This document shows positions 16,739-23,886 of a stretch of DNA of 33,520 nucleotides, piece after piece (the stretch's first letter is position 1; each line of letters begins with the position of its first letter). A program made the translations under genes and the position numbers. Source of the DNA: Falsiroseomonas sp. Its GTDB lineage: Bacteria; Pseudomonadota; Alphaproteobacteria; Acetobacterales; Acetobacteraceae. The stretch covers positions 1 through 33,520 of the forward strand of contig NZ_JAUYTS010000188.1 in NCBI RefSeq assembly GCF_030695085.1, in the 5' to 3' direction. The notes under the pieces were generated by a model. That model was not told where the DNA came from. It made no database searches and was given only the letters and a program-made list of their open reading frames with translations.

Positions 16739-17491
16739 ATGGATGGCGCGGTGATGGGCGTTAAAGGTGAGGCTTCAACGCGCGTCGCGGTGTTCGATCT
16801 GGACGGTACGATTTCGCACCGGGACCTGTTCCTGGTCTTCCTGAGGCAGGCCATGCGGCGCCTGGGGCCCGCACGGAAGCTGCGCACCGCGTTGCTGCCA
16901 TTGCACACGCTGCGTTTTGGCCTGCGCGCCATCACCAACGCCGAACTGAAGGCGGCCTTCCTCGATGCCATCCTCGGCGGCCGGCAGCGCAGCACCCTTG
17001 TGGCGCTAGCCACCGACTTCGCGGCGCGCAGCCTGGAGCGCGAGATGAAGCCTGCCGCCCTGCAGGCGATGCAGCGCCACCGCCAGGCGGGGGATGCGCT
17101 GGTACTCGCCTCGGCGAGCCTCGATCTTTACGTCGAGCCCATTGCATCGCAGCTGGGCTTCGATGCCGTCGTCTCGACGCGGGTCGCTTGGACCACCGAT
17201 GACCGGTTGGCGGGGTCTCTCGATGGCAGCAACCTTCGTGGTGCGCCGAAGCTTGCAGCGGTACGCGCTATGCTGGCCGAACGCTTTCCCTTGGCGAAGA
17301 GCTTCGTGGCCTATTCCGACCACGAAAGCGACATACCCCTTCTCGCGGCGGCCAGCAGCGCGTTTGCCGTGGATCCAACCGCTGCCCTGGCTCGCGCAGC
17401 GCGCGAGCGGGGCTGGCCGATCGTCGATTGGCGCGGCGCCGGCAGCCTTCCTGCGGCAGCAATCCAATCCGGCTTGGTGGTTCCGGGCTAG
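16739..17491 (+). CDS. HAD-superfamily phosphatase, SerB-like subfamily IB
   Basis: The 250-residue soluble protein carries the HAD motifs in order: FDLDGTISHRD with Asp20 and Asp22, LASASLDLYVEP near residue 123 with the phosphate-binding Ser, and YSDHESDIPLL near 192 with the Mg-binding Asp pair. The size and the alpha-helical cap between motifs I and II match subfamily IB (SerB/CicA-like). In other bacteria a HAD domain of this kind is often fused to or adjacent to UbiA-type phosphoribosyltransferases. Next to the UbiA-like gene it may dephosphorylate the polyprenyl-phosphoryl phosphopentose. The start is moderate, with AGGGCGG upstream of ATG 16739; ATG 16754 is possible. Its TAG overlaps the convergent beta-helix gene's stop (CTAG at 17488-17491), leaving no room for a terminator. 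Confidence 0.86.
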   Translation: MDGAVMGVKGEASTRVAVFDLDGTISHRDLFLVFLRQAMRRLGPARKLRTALLPLHTLRFGLRAITNAELKAAFLDAILGGRQRSTLVALATDFAARSLEREMKPAALQAMQRHRQAGDALVLASASLDLYVEPIASQLGFDAVVSTRVAWTTDDRLAGSLDGSNLRGAPKLAAVRAMLAERFPLAKSFVAYSDHESDIPLLAAASSAFAVDPTAALARAARERGWPIVDWRGAGSLPAAAIQSGLVVPG

Positions 17492-19428
17492 ATGATAGTG
17501 AGGGTGCTGTTCAGATCCCAACCGGACACGGCGCGATACTCGTCCCAGTTGTACCAGTCACCCCATGCGAAGCGGTCATCGGAACCACTGGTCACCTGGT
17601 ACTCGTTCCCATCGAAGCTGTTCCCGCCTGCGAGCAGGCCCGCCTCGTTGAAATCCGCAACCGCGCCGATGCCGCCGTGATCCGCCGCTCGGCTGATGAT
17701 GGTGTTGTCACGCACCGTATTGCCGATTGTGATGTATTCGCCATACGCGCCGGTGCCACCGAATTCCGCAGGATTGCCGCGATCCTGCTGGATCAGGCTG
17801 ATACCGTTCCCGCCTCCCGTCATGTCCACGGTGTTGCCGTAGATTTCGACGTTGCGCGAGTTCTGGATGATGATGCCGGCACCCCAGAGCCACGTGTTGA
17901 AGTCGGCACCATTGCCGATCAAGACGTTGTCACGAATGACCGCGTCGTAGCTGATTTCGTGCACGATGCCGCCATGCGTGTTGTTCTGAACACGATTGCC
18001 TTCGTACAGCGTGTTGAAGTTGTCGATATCGGTCCAGAGGCCGAAGCCGTGATTGTCGTAGACAAAGTTGTCCCTGACCACCAGGTCTTCGGTCAGCGCG
18101 AACTTCGTGCCGCCGCCCTCCCACAACACATCGATTCCCGACCAGCTTCCGTTTGAGGCAATCTCGTTTCCTTGCACCAAGATCGAGGTACCGACACCCG
18201 CCAGCCCCAGCTGGCCGTTGTCGAGGATACGATTGTCGAGAACCTGTGTGTTGCTGCCGACTGCGATGCCAACACCGTAGTTCAGCTGGATGTCATTGCC
18301 TTGGATGATCCAGCCTTCGGGGAGCGTATTTCCACCGATGGCGGCGCGCTGTACCGGAGACGCGTATTTCTCGACGGTCAGGTTCTGCACGAGGACATCG
18401 GCGGCACCACCCTCGAAGGCCCATGGCTGAACGCTCGCCTCGACCTTACGACCGGCAGGATCGCTGCCGATGTAGATCCTGTCTGCGGCGTAGTCGAAGA
18501 AGAAGGTTCCATCCACCACCTGGGCCTTGGAGCCGACATGCTTCAGCGGCTGGTCATCGACATAGATCGTCTCGGGATAGCCAGCGCGGTCGAAGCCTGC
18601 TGACGCCTCGTCGAGGGCGTTCCGAAAACCTTCCTGGGTCTGGCCGCCGACCACCCAGGCCGAGCCTTCCTGACTGAAGCTGGTCAGCAGGCGCGAGCCG
18701 TTCAGGACCGCACCTTCCTCGCCAATGAACTGCTGGCCGTCCTTTGGCGTGATCGACTGCAGGCGATGTACACCGGCCTCGATCCAGAACACGGCGCCTT
18801 CGGGAGCTGCGCTAACCAGGGCCTGGATGTCGTCACCAACTGATACGGTGATAGCGCCTGCAGGTGCGCTGCCTGCACCGGGAGCCGGATTTGGCTGTGG
18901 GACCGGCGCCGGCTCAGGCGTCGGGGCCGGGCTGGGGGGTGGCGCAGGGTTCGGAACGGGTGCTGGAACTGGCGCGGGCTCTGGAATGGGAACCGGCTGC
19001 GGTGCAGGTTGCGGCGTGGGGGCAGGAACCGGCTGCGGCGTCGGAGCCGGGCTCGGAATGGGCTCGGGCGCCGGAACAGGCGGCGCAACTGGCGCGGGCT
19101 CTGGAACGGGAACCGGCTGAGGTACGGGTTGCGGCTCCGGGGCAGGAACCGGCTGCGGCGTCGGAGCCGGGCTCGGAATGGGCTCAGGCGCCGGGACAGG
19201 CGGCGCAACTGGCGCAGGCTCGGGCACGGGAGCCGGCTGCGGTGCGGGCACTGGAGCCGGCGCGGGAGGCTCCGGCCTGTCCCGGCCACCACCAGACATC
19301 CAGCGCCACCATGGACTCTCAGTGAGTATTTCCTGCAGCCGCTGCAGGTTCCAAGCGCCACTCTCTCCAATCGTCTCCGACGAGACGTTGGAAAACCGAG
19401 CGAGGAAAAGCGATGGGATGCGCGCCAT
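17488..19428 (-). CDS. Parallel beta-helix protein with long proline-rich linker, putative secreted EPS-modifying enzyme
   Basis: The 646-residue protein has a 50-residue N-terminal segment without a Sec signal, a Pro/Ala/Val/Glu-rich linker (about 52-185), and a right-handed beta-helix domain (about 195-610). The helix shows repeated Asn-containing rungs such as VLVQNLTVEKY, VLDNRILDNG, ILVQGNEIASNG and VEIYGNTVDMTG. It is acidic and contains no cysteine, and ends DLNSTLTII, an acidic-then-hydrophobic tail reminiscent of type I secretion substrates. Beta-helix proteins include polysaccharide lyases, hydrolases and C5-epimerases, so it may cut or remodel the EPS; no family-specific catalytic set is recognised. 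A paralogue is encoded head-to-head at 19722-21221. The ATG at 19428 has only a distant GGAG. Secretion route and activity are inferred. Confidence 0.82.
   Translation of the reverse strand: MARIPSLFLARFSNVSSETIGESGAWNLQRLQEILTESPWWRWMSGGGRDRPEPPAPAPVPAPQPAPVPEPAPVAPPVPAPEPIPSPAPTPQPVPAPEPQPVPQPVPVPEPAPVAPPVPAPEPIPSPAPTPQPVPAPTPQPAPQPVPIPEPAPVPAPVPNPAPPPSPAPTPEPAPVPQPNPAPGAGSAPAGAITVSVGDDIQALVSAAPEGAVFWIEAGVHRLQSITPKDGQQFIGEEGAVLNGSRLLTSFSQEGSAWVVGGQTQEGFRNALDEASAGFDRAGYPETIYVDDQPLKHVGSKAQVVDGTFFFDYAADRIYIGSDPAGRKVEASVQPWAFEGGAADVLVQNLTVEKYASPVQRAAIGGNTLPEGWIIQGNDIQLNYGVGIAVGSNTQVLDNRILDNGQLGLAGVGTSILVQGNEIASNGSWSGIDVLWEGGGTKFALTEDLVVRDNFVYDNHGFGLWTDIDNFNTLYEGNRVQNNTHGGIVHEISYDAVIRDNVLIGNGADFNTWLWGAGIIIQNSRNVEIYGNTVDMTGGGNGISLIQQDRGNPAEFGGTGAYGEYITIGNTVRDNTIISRAADHGGIGAVADFNEAGLLAGGNSFDGNEYQVTSGSDDRFAWGDWYNWDEYRAVSGWDLNSTLTII
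18901..19260. repeat. Three-copy tandem repeat of 120 bp encoding the proline-rich linker
   Basis: The three 120-base blocks beginning at 18901, 19021 and 19141 align in exact register. For example, the first 44 bases of the blocks at 19021 and 19141 are identical. Each encodes 40 residues of alternating proline (PVPEPAPVAPPVPAPEPIPS and on). The block nearest 18901 is most diverged. The exact 40-codon period keeps frame, so copy-number change would lengthen or shorten the linker without a frameshift. Confidence 0.9.
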
Positions 19429-19537
19429 CTGAAATCAATCTCCGCAGATTTGGCTTGGGGCTGGCCGTGACTGAGCGTCACGGACACGTGATGACCTCGA
19501 CAGCGTTAACCCCGAATTCACCAAAAAACAACCGCTG

Positions 19538-19591
19538 ATTGCAGTGGAATCCACATATGCAATCATACACGATTGAATCGTATTAAATACG
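19538..19591. promoter_or_regulatory. Cluster of palindromes between the divergent beta-helix genes
   Basis: Within 54 AT-rich bases there are three nested or overlapping inverted repeats. The first, 19538-19563, has GTGGA/TCCAC around A, flanked by ATTGCA and TGCAAT. The second, 19569-19581, has ACGATT/AATCGT around G. The third, 19579-19591, has CGTATT/AATACG around A and shares three bases with the second. It sits in the 293-base divergent gap, about 110 bases from the minus-strand start and 130 from the plus-strand start. A shared operator controlling both genes is the simplest reading. Confidence 0.45.
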
Positions 19592-19721
19592 CGCATTGCG
19601 TGTCTTTGCGCTCAGACCCCCGGCGCCTGCGACCAATGGTGGAATGGCACCCCCCCCTTACGACCGATGGACCGAGGTCGCGCATTTGGCAGTATGCCGT
19701 GAGCCGGATGCGAGGGATGCC

Positions 19722-21221
19722 ATGACCGTTTCGCGGATGTTCCGCAGCATGCTGCTGCTCCTTGCTCTGCCGGCCGTAAGCAGCGCCTCGCAGCCGCCAT
19801 CGCTGGCAGCCAGGCCCGGCCCGGCGGCAGGCCCATCCGCAGGCAGCGTATGTCCGCCCGGGTCAATCCGCCTGGAAGCAGGGATGGATTTGCAGGCGGC
19901 TGCCGCACAGGCCGGCGAAGGCGTGGCCTTTTGCCTCGCAGCTGGCGAGCACCGGCTGCAGTCCATCCGGCCGAAACGGGGCCAGAGTTTTCATGGTGAG
20001 ACCGGCGCCGTCCTGAACGGTGCCCGCCTGGTGACGGACTTCCGCCGCGAAGGCCGCCACTGGGTGGCGGGGGGCCAGGCCCAGCGCGGCCAGCGCAAAT
20101 TTGCCGAGCACTGCATAGCCACCATGCCGCGATGCTCACATCCCGAGGCGGTATTCCTGGACGATGTACCGTTGCGCCACGCAGCGAGTCTCCGGCAACT
20201 CAGGCCCGGCTATTTCTTTATCGACTACGATGCGAAGCGACTCTACCTGGCGGAAAATCCGCACGGCCGCAAAGTCGAGGCCAGCGTGGCGCCCTATGCT
20301 TTCCTGGGCGGTGCCGTCGGCGTGTCCATCACCAATCTCATCGTCGAGAAATATGCCAGCCCATTGCAGGCCGGCGCCATCGGCCACGACGTCACCTCGC
20401 AGGACTGGTTGGTACAGAACAACGAGATCCGGCTGAACTACGGCATCGGACTTGTTGTCGGCACAGGCAGCCGGGTGATCGGCAACCGGCTGCGCCACAA
20501 CGGCAATATGGGCGCCGGCTGCGTCGGCGACCGCATTCTTTTCGAAGGCAACGAGATTACCGGCAACGGGCATTTCTCCGGCCTCGACGTGCTTTGGGAA
20601 GGTGGCGGGGCGAAGTGCGCGAAGACCAGCGGCCTCGTCGTTCGCGGCAACCACCTGCACGGCAATCACGGCATGGGATTCTGGACTGATATCGACAACA
20701 TAATGACGCTGTATGAGGACAATCTGGTCGAGAATAACAGCATGGGCGGTCTATCGCACGAGATCAGCTACTCGGCGGTGATCCGAAGCAACCGCTTCCG
20801 CGGCAACGGCCATGGCTTCAACGTCTGGCTCTGGGGCGGCGCGATCCAGGTCCAGAACTCGCAGGATGTGTTGGTGGAGCGCAACTGGATCGAGGTTTCG
20901 GGTCCCGGCAATGGCATCGCCCTGATCCAGCAGGATCGCGGCACCGGCGCGTATGGCCCCTATCTCACCAGGAACAACATCGTCCGCGACAACCGCCTGG
21001 TGCTTTACAGCGCGGGCAGGCCGGGTGCGTCGGGCATGATCGCGGACCACGCCATGACCGCGATGCAACAGGGCAACAACATCTTCGACGGGAACGAATA
21101 TCTGGCCGCCAACCCCGATGCGCTGCGTTGGGGCTGGGCCGACCGCTTCCTCGACTGGGAGGCATTTCGGGCCGCGTCCGGGCAGGAGCGCCGCGGGCGC
21201 CTACAACGAATGGCCCGCTGA
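19722..21221 (+). CDS. Secreted parallel beta-helix protein, paralogue of the neighbouring beta-helix protein
   Basis: The 499-residue protein starts with a Sec signal (RMFRSMLLLLALPAVSSAS, cleavage near residue 23) and carries the same beta-helix domain as the gene at 17488-19428, matching along its length: HRLQSIRPKRGQSFHGETG, VEASVAPYAFLGGAV, VEKYASPLQAGAIG, FWTDIDNIMTLYEDN, LIQQDRG. It lacks the proline-rich linker. Unlike its paralogue it has six cysteines after the signal (in SVCPPG, AFCLAA, HCIATMPRC, GAGCVGD and AKCAK), suggesting disulphides in the periplasm or outside. ATG 19722 is chosen for the signal peptide and GAGGGA close upstream; the frame is open to 19596. It could be a lyase, hydrolase or epimerase acting on the EPS. 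The catalytic type is unknown. Confidence 0.84.
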   Translation: MTVSRMFRSMLLLLALPAVSSASQPPSLAARPGPAAGPSAGSVCPPGSIRLEAGMDLQAAAAQAGEGVAFCLAAGEHRLQSIRPKRGQSFHGETGAVLNGARLVTDFRREGRHWVAGGQAQRGQRKFAEHCIATMPRCSHPEAVFLDDVPLRHAASLRQLRPGYFFIDYDAKRLYLAENPHGRKVEASVAPYAFLGGAVGVSITNLIVEKYASPLQAGAIGHDVTSQDWLVQNNEIRLNYGIGLVVGTGSRVIGNRLRHNGNMGAGCVGDRILFEGNEITGNGHFSGLDVLWEGGGAKCAKTSGLVVRGNHLHGNHGMGFWTDIDNIMTLYEDNLVENNSMGGLSHEISYSAVIRSNRFRGNGHGFNVWLWGGAIQVQNSQDVLVERNWIEVSGPGNGIALIQQDRGTGAYGPYLTRNNIVRDNRLVLYSAGRPGASGMIADHAMTAMQQGNNIFDGNEYLAANPDALRWGWADRFLDWEAFRAASGQERRGRLQRMAR

Positions 21222-21275
21222 TTTCGACGGGGCGTTCCAGCACTTGGCCGGACAGCTTCTGCCCTGACCACAACA

Positions 21276-21310
21276 AAATCCGTTCTGACCTGATCGGTCA
21301 GAACGGATTT
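21276..21310. terminator. Strong bidirectional terminator with 15-base perfect stem
   Basis: The arms AAATCCGTTCTGACC and GGTCAGAACGGATTT pair perfectly around TGATC. The stem ends in A/T runs on both sides, so a T-rich end follows the hairpin in either direction. It lies 54 bases after the beta-helix stop and 65 bases beyond the end of the convergent GME-like gene. Its apex (CTGACC, GATC, GGTCAG) is also found in the hairpin at 4385-4408. Confidence 0.85.
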
Positions 21311-21375
21311 CGCGCGACGCAGACAACTCCTTGCGGAGCACGCAATCCGTCCATTCGGACGGATCGCGTTCTAGA

Positions 21376-22371
21376 CTAGGCAGGCATCAGAACCTGCGCC
21401 GGCGCGGTCCTTGCCGCCAGCACCTGCTGCTGGATCCACGCATAGGTCGGCCGCAGCCCCTCCGCGAGCGTCATCTTCGGCTCCCAGCCGAGGACCTCAC
21501 GAAGCCGCGTATTGTCGCTGTTGCGACCGCGCACGCCTTGCGGCTTGGTCAGGTCGTGTCGTCGCCGCAGCGTCTTGCCCGCAGCGGCGGAAACCAGATC
21601 CACCAGTTCGTTCACCGTCACCATCTCGTCGGTGCCGAGATTGAGCGGCTGTGCGTAATCCGATTGCATGATCCTGTGGATGCCCTCGACACAGTCGGAG
21701 ACATACATGAAGGACCGCGTCTGTTCGCCATCGCCCCACACCTCGATTTCGCCGCCATCGGCGATGCCGGCGACCTTGCGGCAGATCGCGGCCGGCGCCT
21801 TCTCGCGTCCGCCGTCATAGGTACCGAGCGGCCCATAGACGTTGTGGAAACGCACGACGCGGGTCGGCAATCCACGGTCCGAGCTGTAGTACTGGCACAT
21901 CTTCTCGCAAAACAGCTTCTCCAGCCCGTAACCTTCTTCCGGCTGTGCCGGCCAGGCATCGTCCTCGCGGAGCGGCACCACGTCGGCGCTTGTCTGCAGG
22001 TGGTGCGGATAGACGCAGGCCGAGGATGAGAAAAGGAAGCGGCTGACGCCCGCGGCGCAGGCAGCATCGAGCATGCCGATGTTCATCAGCGTATTGTTGC
22101 GCGCGATGGTCGCGCGTTCCGCTGTGATGTAGCCGATCCCACCCATATCGGCTGCGAGGTGATAGACCTCGTCGATGCCCGCCGCGGCGGCCGTGCAGTT
22201 CGCGGGATCGCGCAGGTCGAGGGTCAGGAACTCGTCCGCATCCGTCGCGGCGTATTCCGGCTGCTTCTGATCGGCGCCGCGGACCCAATGGCCGGCCCGC
22301 ACAAGGTGGCTCACCAGATGATGTCCAATGAACCCGCCTGCACCCGTAACCAGAACGCGCTTCACTGCCAT
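21376..22371 (-). CDS. GDP-mannose 3,5-epimerase-like SDR enzyme
   Basis: The 331-residue enzyme closely resembles plant GDP-mannose 3,5-epimerase, which makes GDP-L-galactose and GDP-L-gulose. It has the NAD loop VTGAGGFIGHH, AADMGGIGYI, SSSACVYP, DAWPAQPEEGYGLEK, RFHNVYGPLGTYDGG, REKAPAAICRK and VRGRNSDN. The catalytic residues Cys119, Tyr148, Lys152 and Lys191 correspond to Arabidopsis Cys145, Tyr174, Lys178 and Lys217 (residue numbers from memory) with a constant offset of 26, so there are no gaps between them. ATG 22371 is firm, with AGGAGG about 8 bases upstream; the longer frame to 22572 is ignored. It is a lone minus-strand gene divergent from the epimerase operon. ManC in the same locus would supply GDP-mannose. 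Direct substrate proof is lacking, and some bacterial relatives act on other nucleotide sugars. Confidence 0.9.
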   Translation of the reverse strand: MAVKRVLVTGAGGFIGHHLVSHLVRAGHWVRGADQKQPEYAATDADEFLTLDLRDPANCTAAAAGIDEVYHLAADMGGIGYITAERATIARNNTLMNIGMLDAACAAGVSRFLFSSSACVYPHHLQTSADVVPLREDDAWPAQPEEGYGLEKLFCEKMCQYYSSDRGLPTRVVRFHNVYGPLGTYDGGREKAPAAICRKVAGIADGGEIEVWGDGEQTRSFMYVSDCVEGIHRIMQSDYAQPLNLGTDEMVTVNELVDLVSAAAGKTLRRRHDLTKPQGVRGRNSDNTRLREVLGWEPKMTLAEGLRPTYAWIQQQVLAARTAPAQVLMPA

Positions 22372-22864
22372 CGCTGAACCTCCTGGTGGATCTGCTTGAG
22401 GCTCAATCGGTATCAGCGAACGGCGGCCAGACGACGGGCGCAAACGGGTGTGCCCCGCAGTGGGGATGTGTCCAGTGTGATAATGCCTGGTGGACCGGCC
22501 CAGGCTGTCGCTGGGCCGGCGCGGACGGAGGGGTTGGTGCGCGGCGCCGTGACCCACCGGACTACCACTCAATTTCCCTCAACGCCGGCGCGCTACGGCC
22601 CGACAATGCACCCGCTGACTGTTCTCCCAACGCGATACTCGGGGGTCCGGGGAGCAGTCGTGGCAGCTGATCCGAGGAGGGTACGACGTGGAGTGGGTAA
22701 CGCCAGATCCGGGGCACGCCGGCAGCCGCGCAGCAGATGGCTCCAGCGCCTCACAGGGCTCCAGCGGTGGAGCAGTCCAGTGGACTGACGCGATGCGACC
22801 GCAAGGCCATGCCACCGCAGCCCGTGCCAGCTTCGACATCCACCGGGTCGGGACGAAATCATCC
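22372..22864. promoter_or_regulatory. Divergent intergenic region upstream of the GME-like gene and the wzx/wzy operon
   Basis: The 493 bases must hold promoters for both flanking transcription units. A hairpin with 9-base arms CCGGCCCAG/CTGGGCCGG is at 22495-22519, following GATAAT (in TGTGATAATG, near 22480), which resembles a -10 box. AGGAGG at 22675-22680 stands 7 bases before a GTG (22688) that is in frame with the downstream epimerase. No recognisable separate gene is present. Confidence 0.4.
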
Positions 22865-23827
22865 ATGACGCCCATGCGCATCCTCATCACCGGCGGCAAC
22901 GGCTATGTCGGCCGTTACCTGACGGACCTGCTCCGCCCGCACGGCTCGCTTTGCATCGCGGACGTGCTGCGCTACGGGAAATGGCGGTTTCCGCAGAACG
23001 ACCGTGAACCCCTTCGACTGGAGCAGATCGACATCCGCGATCCCGCGCAGGTCGAGGCCATGATGGCGTCCTTCCAGCCGGACGTGATCGTACATCTGGC
23101 CGCGCTGCACTATATCCCGGAATGCGAAGCCGATCCGGCATTGGCGGTCTCGACCAATATCCAGGGTACGCTGAACCTGCTGTTGAGCTGCCCTGAGGGA
23201 TGCAGGTTCGTCTTCGCCAGCAGCGGCGCCGTGTACAAACCAGACGAACAGCCGCATCACGAGACCACCTCCGAACTCGGCCCGAGCGACATCTACGGGC
23301 TGAGCAAGCTGCATGGCGAGCACTACGTCAGCGCCATCGCGGCGAAGCGCCGGCTGAAGGCCGTGATCGTGCGGCTGTTCAACGTGATTGGACCGGGGGA
23401 GACCAATCCGCACTTGCTGCCGGAGCTGATCGCCCAGCTGAAGGCCGGGCGCAACGTCATCGAACTCGGCAACCTGTCGCCTCGGCGCGACTACATCAGC
23501 GTGCGCGACGCGGCAGCGGGCTTCTGCGCCGTCGCCCTGCATAGCGAGATGGCGGCGGGCACCACTCGCACGGTCAATCTTGGCACCTCCCGCACCTATT
23601 CCGTGGCCGAGGTTGTCGAGAAGCTGCGGCGAATCTCCGGCATCAACTTCGAGATCCGGCAGACCGCGGACCGCACCCGCCAGGTCGACCGGCCGATTCT
23701 TGCCGCCGACAACCGGTCCATCGAGGAGATCTACGGCTGGCGCGTCCGGCAGAGCATCGACGAGACGCTGACAGAGCTGTGGCAGGCCCCGGATTTTGCG
23801 CATGGCCTGATCGAGAAATACCAGTGA
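22865..23827 (+). CDS. NAD-dependent nucleotide-sugar epimerase/dehydratase (extended SDR, GalE-like)
   Basis: The 320-residue core starts with the NAD loop MRILITGGNGYVGRYL and has VIVHLAALHYIPECEADP, the catalytic FASSGAVY and YGLSK (Tyr and Lys four apart), RLFNVIGPGE and SPRRDYISVRDAA. These place it among UDP-hexose 4-epimerase-like SDRs, but substrate cannot be decided. The start is ambiguous. ATGs at 22865 and 22874 fit the Rossmann fold but have weak ribosome sites, while GTG 22688 has an ideal AGGAGG and would add 59 residues without family similarity or strong GC3 bias. It is the first gene of a compact six-gene operon running to 31292. The next gene may begin at a GTG overlapping its stop (GTGA at 23824-23827). 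Confidence 0.87.
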   Translation: MTPMRILITGGNGYVGRYLTDLLRPHGSLCIADVLRYGKWRFPQNDREPLRLEQIDIRDPAQVEAMMASFQPDVIVHLAALHYIPECEADPALAVSTNIQGTLNLLLSCPEGCRFVFASSGAVYKPDEQPHHETTSELGPSDIYGLSKLHGEHYVSAIAAKRRLKAVIVRLFNVIGPGETNPHLLPELIAQLKAGRNVIELGNLSPRRDYISVRDAAAGFCAVALHSEMAAGTTRTVNLGTSRTYSVAEVVEKLRRISGINFEIRQTADRTRQVDRPILAADNRSIEEIYGWRVRQSIDETLTELWQAPDFAHGLIEKYQ

Positions 23828-23886
23828 CTCCGCCAGACTTTGTCGATCACGGTCCATACCGAGATGGGGCACACCAAGGCGAAAGG

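Noticed and set aside
18901..19260. Periodic DNA considered as a CRISPR-like array or structural repeat
   Set aside because: The 120-base units are contiguous without spacers and encode an in-frame proline-rich linker.
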